From: Pigmentiphaga sp.
Lineage (GTDB): Bacteria; Pseudomonadota; Gammaproteobacteria; Burkholderiales; Burkholderiaceae_B
Length of the DNA: 42,708 nt
Direction of reading: 5' to 3'
NCBI GenBank assembly: GCA_023228945.1
Contig: JALOAI010000034.1
Coordinates: 1-42,708 of the forward strand
Shown one piece after another: positions 39,102 through 42,708 of the stretch. The notes beneath the pieces were generated by a model. That model had not been told where the DNA came from. It saw only the letters and a program-made list of their open reading frames with translations, and searched no databases. Numbering within the stretch: the first letter of the stretch is position 1; each line of letters starts with the position of its first letter. Both the position numbers and the translations under genes were made by a program.

Positions 39102-40475
39102 CTACCTTCGAAGTACGACCGGGTTCAGGTTCATGTTCGGCACCCGCAGCACGTTCGGCTGAGATACCACGGACGGCGTAATGCCGGGGACGGGAAGGGC
39201 GTTTGTAGCCTTCTTCCGATTCCCCCATGCGTCGAGAATCGTACCGAACGCGCCGAGCGCTTCCGTGTTCCCTTCGGCGCGCGCTCCCGCAGCAGCCTGT
39301 CCCGCCTGATTCGTAATCACCGCGCCCTGCTGCCCCGTCCCGATCTGCCCCGCGGCGATCTGCTGCCCCGCGCCGGCGTGGATCTGGCCGATCTGCTGCC
39401 CCGCGCCGGCGTTGATCCCCGCGAGCTGCCCGCCGTACTGGCCGAAGATGTTAGCGGCCTGCTGTCCCGCGCCGGCGTGGATCCCAGCCATTTGCTGCCC
39501 TGCAGCGGCCTGCTGTCCGGAGAGCTGCCCTGCAGCCGCGGCCTGCTGACCGGAGAGCTGCTGACCGGCGCCGTACTGCATCCCGGCGAGCTGAGATCCC
39601 GCGGCAGACCGGATCCCCGCAGCCTGAGCCCCGCCCTGCTGAGCCGCGTTCCCCAGCATCGCCCCGGCCTGCATGCCCTGAGCGGAGAGCCCGCCGAGCT
39701 GGCCGAAGTAATTGTTGAAGCTCTGCTGCGCGAGCCCTTGCCCGTAGCTCTGCAGCGCCTTGGCGGTGGATCCGCTTCCCAGCAGCCCCGCAGCGGCCCG
39801 GCTCCCGGTAATGGCTCGCCCGCCCTGCTCGAGCTGGTTCCGGAAGCCCGTAGAGCCCTGGAAATTCGCGAATGCGCGATCCGCCGCGGCCTGATCTCCG
39901 CCGAGCCCCAGCAATGCCTGCTGCTGCCCCGCCGCCGCGGCGCCGCCCGGAAGGTAGGTCTGTCCGATCGGAGAGCCCTGCAGGTAATTGAAGCCGCCCA
40001 TCGCATCCTGAACAGCCTGATCCGTCGATCCCTGCAGCGTCGTCCCGGCCTGCCCCGTCGCGCCGGCAAGCGTCTGCCCCGACTGATCGATGCCGTAGCC
40101 GAGCGTGCGGCCCGACTGATCCACCCCGCCGTACACGGCTCCGCCGGCAGCGTTGACACCCTGCCCCAGCGCAGCGTTCGCCTGCTGCCCGTACTGAGCC
40201 AGGACGTTGCCGGCGTTCGAAGCTCCCTGGTTGATCGCACCCGCGGCGTTCACCGTGGAGCCGCCCAGCGTGTGCGCAGCATCCGTGATTCCCTGCTGGG
40301 AAACCTGCTGCGCCTGCTGAGCGGCCTGCTGCTGAGCCGCCGCCTCTTGGCGCTTGTTCATGAGCCCGCCGACTCCGCCGGCCACCGCGGCGCCCACGGC
40401 AGGACCGCCGACGACGGTTCCGAGGATCCCGGCGCCGATCGGAATGAGGCTCTTCAGGAAGTTTCCAAATGCCAT
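39102..40475 (-). CDS. Gly/Gln-repeat ejection protein (gp7/gp20-like)
   Basis: 457 residues; strong ribosome binding site (GGGAGAAG). N-terminus 'GAGILGTVVGGPAVGAAVAGGVGGLM' is a glycine-zipper membrane-active segment. A central 'NNYFGQLGGLSAQGMQAGAMLG' segment is common in podovirus injection proteins. From about residue 300 to 400 a loose repeat of the form (A/H)-A-G-A-G-Q-Q occurs many times. Such proteins travel with the DNA and insert in the host envelope. Conserved C-terminal tip 'NMNLNPVVLRR'. Confidence 0.78.
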   Translation of the reverse strand: MAFGNFLKSLIPIGAGILGTVVGGPAVGAAVAGGVGGLMNKRQEAAAQQQAAQQAQQVSQQGITDAAHTLGGSTVNAAGAINQGASNAGNVLAQYGQQANAALGQGVNAAGGAVYGGVDQSGRTLGYGIDQSGQTLAGATGQAGTTLQGSTDQAVQDAMGGFNYLQGSPIGQTYLPGGAAAAGQQQALLGLGGDQAAADRAFANFQGSTGFRNQLEQGGRAITGSRAAAGLLGSGSTAKALQSYGQGLAQQSFNNYFGQLGGLSAQGMQAGAMLGNAAQQGGAQAAGIRSAAGSQLAGMQYGAGQQLSGQQAAAAGQLSGQQAAAGQQMAGIHAGAGQQAANIFGQYGGQLAGINAGAGQQIGQIHAGAGQQIAAGQIGTGQQGAVITNQAGQAAAGARAEGNTEALGAFGTILDAWGNRKKATNALPVPGITPSVVSQPNVLRVPNMNLNPVVLRR

Positions 40476-40497
40476 GATCTTCTCCCGCTGTAGGCGG

Positions 40498-40716
40498 CTA
40501 CGAGATTGCCGTGATTCTTCCTTGCTGATCGACTGTCACCGAAGCGGGCGGCGCGTACGTGCCGGGCGTCACCGCGGTATCTGCAACTTTCGCACGAAGC
40601 TCCTGCAGCTCTTCGCGCATCGCATTCCATTGCCGAAGGAAGAGCGGCGTAGGATGCCCCTGAGCATCCACGATCGGGACATGAAGCTGCAGCGGATCCG
40701 CTCGAGTGATCGCCAT
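40498..40716 (-). CDS. small tail-associated protein
   Basis: 72 residues, start overlapping the stop of the gp10 C-half copy B (TAATG). 'LHVPIVDAQGHPTPLFLRQWNAMR' followed by 'ASVTVDQQGRITAIS' is a combination seen in many podovirus tail proteins, where the first part anchors a fibre or needle and the second is a short strand repeat. A plausible counterpart of the tail needle or fibre adaptor; unproven. Confidence 0.7.
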   Translation of the reverse strand: MAITRADPLQLHVPIVDAQGHPTPLFLRQWNAMREELQELRAKVADTAVTPGTYAPPASVTVDQQGRITAIS

Positions 40717-41291
40717 TACTCAGGCTCCGGCATGCCGTGAAGAACCACGTTCATCTTGTCGATCCGCATGAGCCCGCCGACGTCTGAGATCTCCCAAAGC
40801 CGCCCCGGTGGACGAACCCTGCCGAGCGAGCGAAAGGTAACACGTTGCCCGTAATCGTCCACCAGCAAATCGACGTCGTAGTAATCGCTCCACGTGACAC
40901 CTTCATCGTTGCTGAACCGCAGCCTGACGGCGGCACCCGTATCGCTGGGAGATCCTACGCTCGCCATGAGCTGAACGGAGCCGACGAGAATGCTGTTCTT
41001 CCCGCGGAGCGGCTGAAAGCCTGTCACAACTCGCTCGATCTGCAGCTCGCCCTGATCCAGCTCGTCGTACATATCCAGCTCCCAAATCTGGTTGCTGGAA
41101 TCGTCAGCAGCGACCACCTTCCCGCCCCAATTCGTCCCGCGGAACATATTCCAGAATTCCATCCCCGCGGTGTACCACACGTGCCACTGGCGGGTAGTAA
41201 AATCGTAAACCAGCGACTTCGGCCCGACCGTGTTGAGCACGTAGAACGTGTGCCCATCCATCGTGAAGAACCAAGCCTGCTCAGCGCTCAT
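40716..41291 (-). CDS. gp10 C-terminal-half protein, copy B
   Basis: 191 residues. 'GHTFYVLNTVGPKSLVYDFTTRQWHVWYTAG', 'WNMFRGTNWGGKVVAADDSSNQIWELD', 'VRLRFSNDEGVTWSDYYD' and 'RVTFRSLGRVRPPGRLWEI' match the second half of P22 gp10 segment by segment (compare 'VLVYD', 'WCVLKTG', 'TDGINYG', 'LWKRVGRIRK'). It is a clear paralogue of the gene upstream, over almost its whole length. It starts in an ATGA overlap with copy A. It lacks the N-terminal half, which is encoded at 1904-2737. Confidence 0.82.
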   Translation of the reverse strand: MSAEQAWFFTMDGHTFYVLNTVGPKSLVYDFTTRQWHVWYTAGMEFWNMFRGTNWGGKVVAADDSSNQIWELDMYDELDQGELQIERVVTGFQPLRGKNSILVGSVQLMASVGSPSDTGAAVRLRFSNDEGVTWSDYYDVDLLVDDYGQRVTFRSLGRVRPPGRLWEISDVGGLMRIDKMNVVLHGMPEPE

Positions 41292-42121
41292 GAGATCTCC
41301 CCGTCAGCTCCATCGATTCGGACGAGCCCGCCGGAATCGTAGATCTCCCAAATCCGACCGGGAGCCCTGAGCCTACCGAGCGAACGCCATTCGATTCGCT
41401 GCGAAGCGTTCGTGTCCTGCAGATCGAATGAGTAAAGCTGGCTCCATGTCTTCCCGCCATCGTCGCTGAAGCGCATCTGAACCGTAGCGCCGCCTTCCAG
41501 CAGATCTCCGCGACGAGCCGTGATTCGAAGCGCCCCCTGCCGAACGCTGCCGAGCCCTTCGACAGCCTGGAAGCCCGATACGACCCGCGTAATCGGAAGC
41601 GCTTCCTGATCCAGCTCGGATTCCATGTCCACTTCCCAAATTTGCGCCGTTTCAGCATCGGCGCCGATTACCTTGCCGTTCCAGTTTATCCCGCGGAAGA
41701 CGTTCCAGAACGGGCGCCCCGCGGTGTACCACTTATGCCATTGCTGCGTAGTGAAATCGTAGATCAGCGTCCTGCCGAGCACGAAATTCAGCACGTAGAA
41801 CACGTGCCCGTCCACCGTGAAAAGCCAGCCCTTCTCGAGCGGTGCGACTAGCAGGAAAGCATCGATCAGCGTCACCGCGTACGCCGACTCCACCCATAGC
41901 GTTGCTTCCTTGACCAGCGTGTTCTTCTCTGTGAAGCCTTCGACTGCTTCAGCGCCGGCGCCGCCCCACGTGAGCTTGTCCAGCGGAAGATCCCACTGAT
42001 CGATCAGCGGCGGATGATCTTCGAAACTCGTATACGTGAATTCTTCACGTGCCGGTAGCGGAACGTCCACGAGCGGCGCCCGCTGCGGCGCTGCGGTCCA
42101 TCCTTCAGGCGGGATCGCCAT
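41288..42121 (-). CDS. gp10 C-terminal-half protein, copy A (with extra N-terminal region)
   Basis: 277 residues. From about residue 95 it parallels copy B: 'GHVFYVLNFVLGRTLIYDFTTQQWHKWYTAG', 'WNVFRGINWNGKVIGADAETAQIWEVD', 'VQMRFSDDGGKTWSQLYSF' and 'RIEWRSLGRLRAPGRIWEI'. The first 95 residues ('EEFTYTSFEDHPPLIDQWDLPLDKLTW...') are absent from copy B and may replace the missing link to the N-half. Probably the main C-terminal partner of the split tail hub. Coupled to copy B. Confidence 0.82.
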   Translation of the reverse strand: MAIPPEGWTAAPQRAPLVDVPLPAREEFTYTSFEDHPPLIDQWDLPLDKLTWGGAGAEAVEGFTEKNTLVKEATLWVESAYAVTLIDAFLLVAPLEKGWLFTVDGHVFYVLNFVLGRTLIYDFTTQQWHKWYTAGRPFWNVFRGINWNGKVIGADAETAQIWEVDMESELDQEALPITRVVSGFQAVEGLGSVRQGALRITARRGDLLEGGATVQMRFSDDGGKTWSQLYSFDLQDTNASQRIEWRSLGRLRAPGRIWEIYDSGGLVRIDGADGEIS

Positions 42122-42125
42122 GGCG

Positions 42126-42326
42126 TCAGATCGCGTCCGTGTCGATCTCCGTAGCGGAGATAATCCGGATCCGCTCCCCGGCGTAATCCTCTTGCTGAGA
42201 AGCGAAGAGCATTACCGCGGCGTCCGCTTCGTCCATGCTGGCCGCTTCCACGATCAGCGGAGCGCGAACGACTCCGCCCACGGAGCAGACCATCTTGAAG
42301 AGCGACTGAACGATGATTCTGCTCAT
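42126..42326 (-). CDS. small hypothetical protein in the tail cluster
   Basis: 66 residues from the ATG that overlaps the preceding stop (ATGA). It has a strand-rich start ('RIIVQSLFKMVCSVGGVVRAPLIVEAAS') and 'DEADAAVMLFASQQEDYAGERIRII'. No family recognised. It ends four bases before gp10 C-half copy A. Confidence 0.6.
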   Translation of the reverse strand: MSRIIVQSLFKMVCSVGGVVRAPLIVEAASMDEADAAVMLFASQQEDYAGERIRIISATEIDTDAI

Positions 42327-42708
42327 GGCACGTACCTCGCCCAAGAAATTTGTGCGTAGATATCGAAGCGCTGGGTATTGTTCTTCGTAATACCCGGCCC
42401 GGTGAGAATTTCGTGCTGGAACGGCATGGGATTCACGCGGAAGATGGAAACCCCCTGGTATCCGGCTACCATGGACTTGAACGTGACGCCGTTCCCGTTC
42501 GCCGCGGGGATCTTGAACAGCGCCGTCCGCTCGAGCGAGCCGGGAACATAGGCGTCTTCCACCCCGCTCGTGTCCTGAGCATTCACCCCGCCGCCGGCGC
42601 CGCCGCTTGGGGCTCCGGTAACGGCGCCGAGACTGCCCGTATAGAGCACTAGGGCAGTAACGCCGGATCCCACGAACGTTCCGCCCTGATCGGGTGCCCA
42701 GCCGATTT
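42323..42708 (-). CDS. tail/receptor-region protein, C-terminal part (continues at the window start)
   Basis: C-terminal part of the 342-residue protein whose start is at position 770. The reading frame passes through the 127-base redundancy without interruption. It contains a flexible Gly/Ala/Ser stretch ('GAPSGGAGGGV') followed by a compact C-terminal segment ending in 'YAQISWARYVP'. The stop codon overlaps the start of the next gene (ATGA), so the two are probably translationally coupled. Confidence 0.75.
   Translation of the reverse strand, partial: IGWAPDQGGTFVGSGVTALVLYTGSLGAVTGAPSGGAGGGVNAQDTSGVEDAYVPGSLERTALFKIPAANGNGVTFKSMVAGYQGVSIFRVNPMPFQHEILTGPGITKNNTQRFDIYAQISWARYVP
42582..42708. 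repeat. terminal redundancy, copy 2 (assembly overlap)
   Basis: Exact copy of the first 127 bases; see copy 1. It lies inside the 342-residue tail protein gene, which supports circular or circularly permuted DNA, as expected for a headful-packaging P22-like phage. Confidence 0.95.

Noticed and set aside
1..42708. Integrase, excisionase, repressor or RNA polymerase genes
   Set aside because: I looked through the products for their motifs and found none, which is why I favour a virulent phage that uses host RNA polymerase.

Overview
This window is a complete, circularly closed genome of a tailed dsDNA phage (podovirus), about 42.58 kb of unique sequence. The first 127 bases are repeated exactly at the end (42582-42708), and one tail gene reads open across the join, so the linear ends are arbitrary. 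The virion genes follow the order of Salmonella phage P22: small terminase-like, large terminase, portal, scaffold, P22-type coat, gp4-like adaptor, gp10-like hub, then ejection proteins. The DNA is GC-rich and the promoters are sigma70-like, which suggests a GC-rich proteobacterial host; the sequence does not show which one. I see no integrase or repressor, and the family A DNA polymerase has Phe at the position equivalent to E. coli Pol I residue 762. Both fit a virulent phage.

Layout. A control region of about 1.2 kb (11304-12488) has no credible genes. It holds repeats, hairpins and an AT-rich iteron-like element. From its left edge a sigma70-like promoter fires leftward into the virion and lysis arm (minus strand: 11267 down to 1, then 42581 down to 32871). 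From its right edge another fires rightward into the early arm (plus strand, 12489 to 32874). The arms meet almost diametrically opposite, where the two last stop codons share one CTAG.

Early arm. A MoxR ATPase / DUF3150-like / metallopeptidase-VWA cassette (12.7-15.8 kb) has leucine codon use unlike the genes around it. It is followed by many small genes joined by ATGA-type overlaps. Replication genes come next: TOPRIM plus SF3-like helicase, J-domain protein, DNA polymerase, RecB/Cas4-like nuclease, VRR-NUC nuclease, and an SNF2-type helicase with a long acidic tail. An AP2-HTH protein, an HNH protein and several small zinc-binding proteins close the arm. Two proteins carry a helix-hairpin-helix module resembling the RNA polymerase alpha C-terminal domain.

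Late arm. Packaging and capsid genes come first, with a terminator-like hairpin just after the coat gene. The gp10-like tail hub appears split: its N-terminal half is one gene, and two tandem paralogous copies of its C-terminal half lie past three intervening genes. Ejection proteins, a holin-like membrane protein, a 40-residue membrane peptide and an SH3-M15 endolysin end the arm.

Most worth following: the split and duplicated gp10, the MoxR-VWA cassette, the alpha-CTD-like modules, the recurring start-codon-proximal (leaderless-looking) promoters, and the iteron-like element in the control region.
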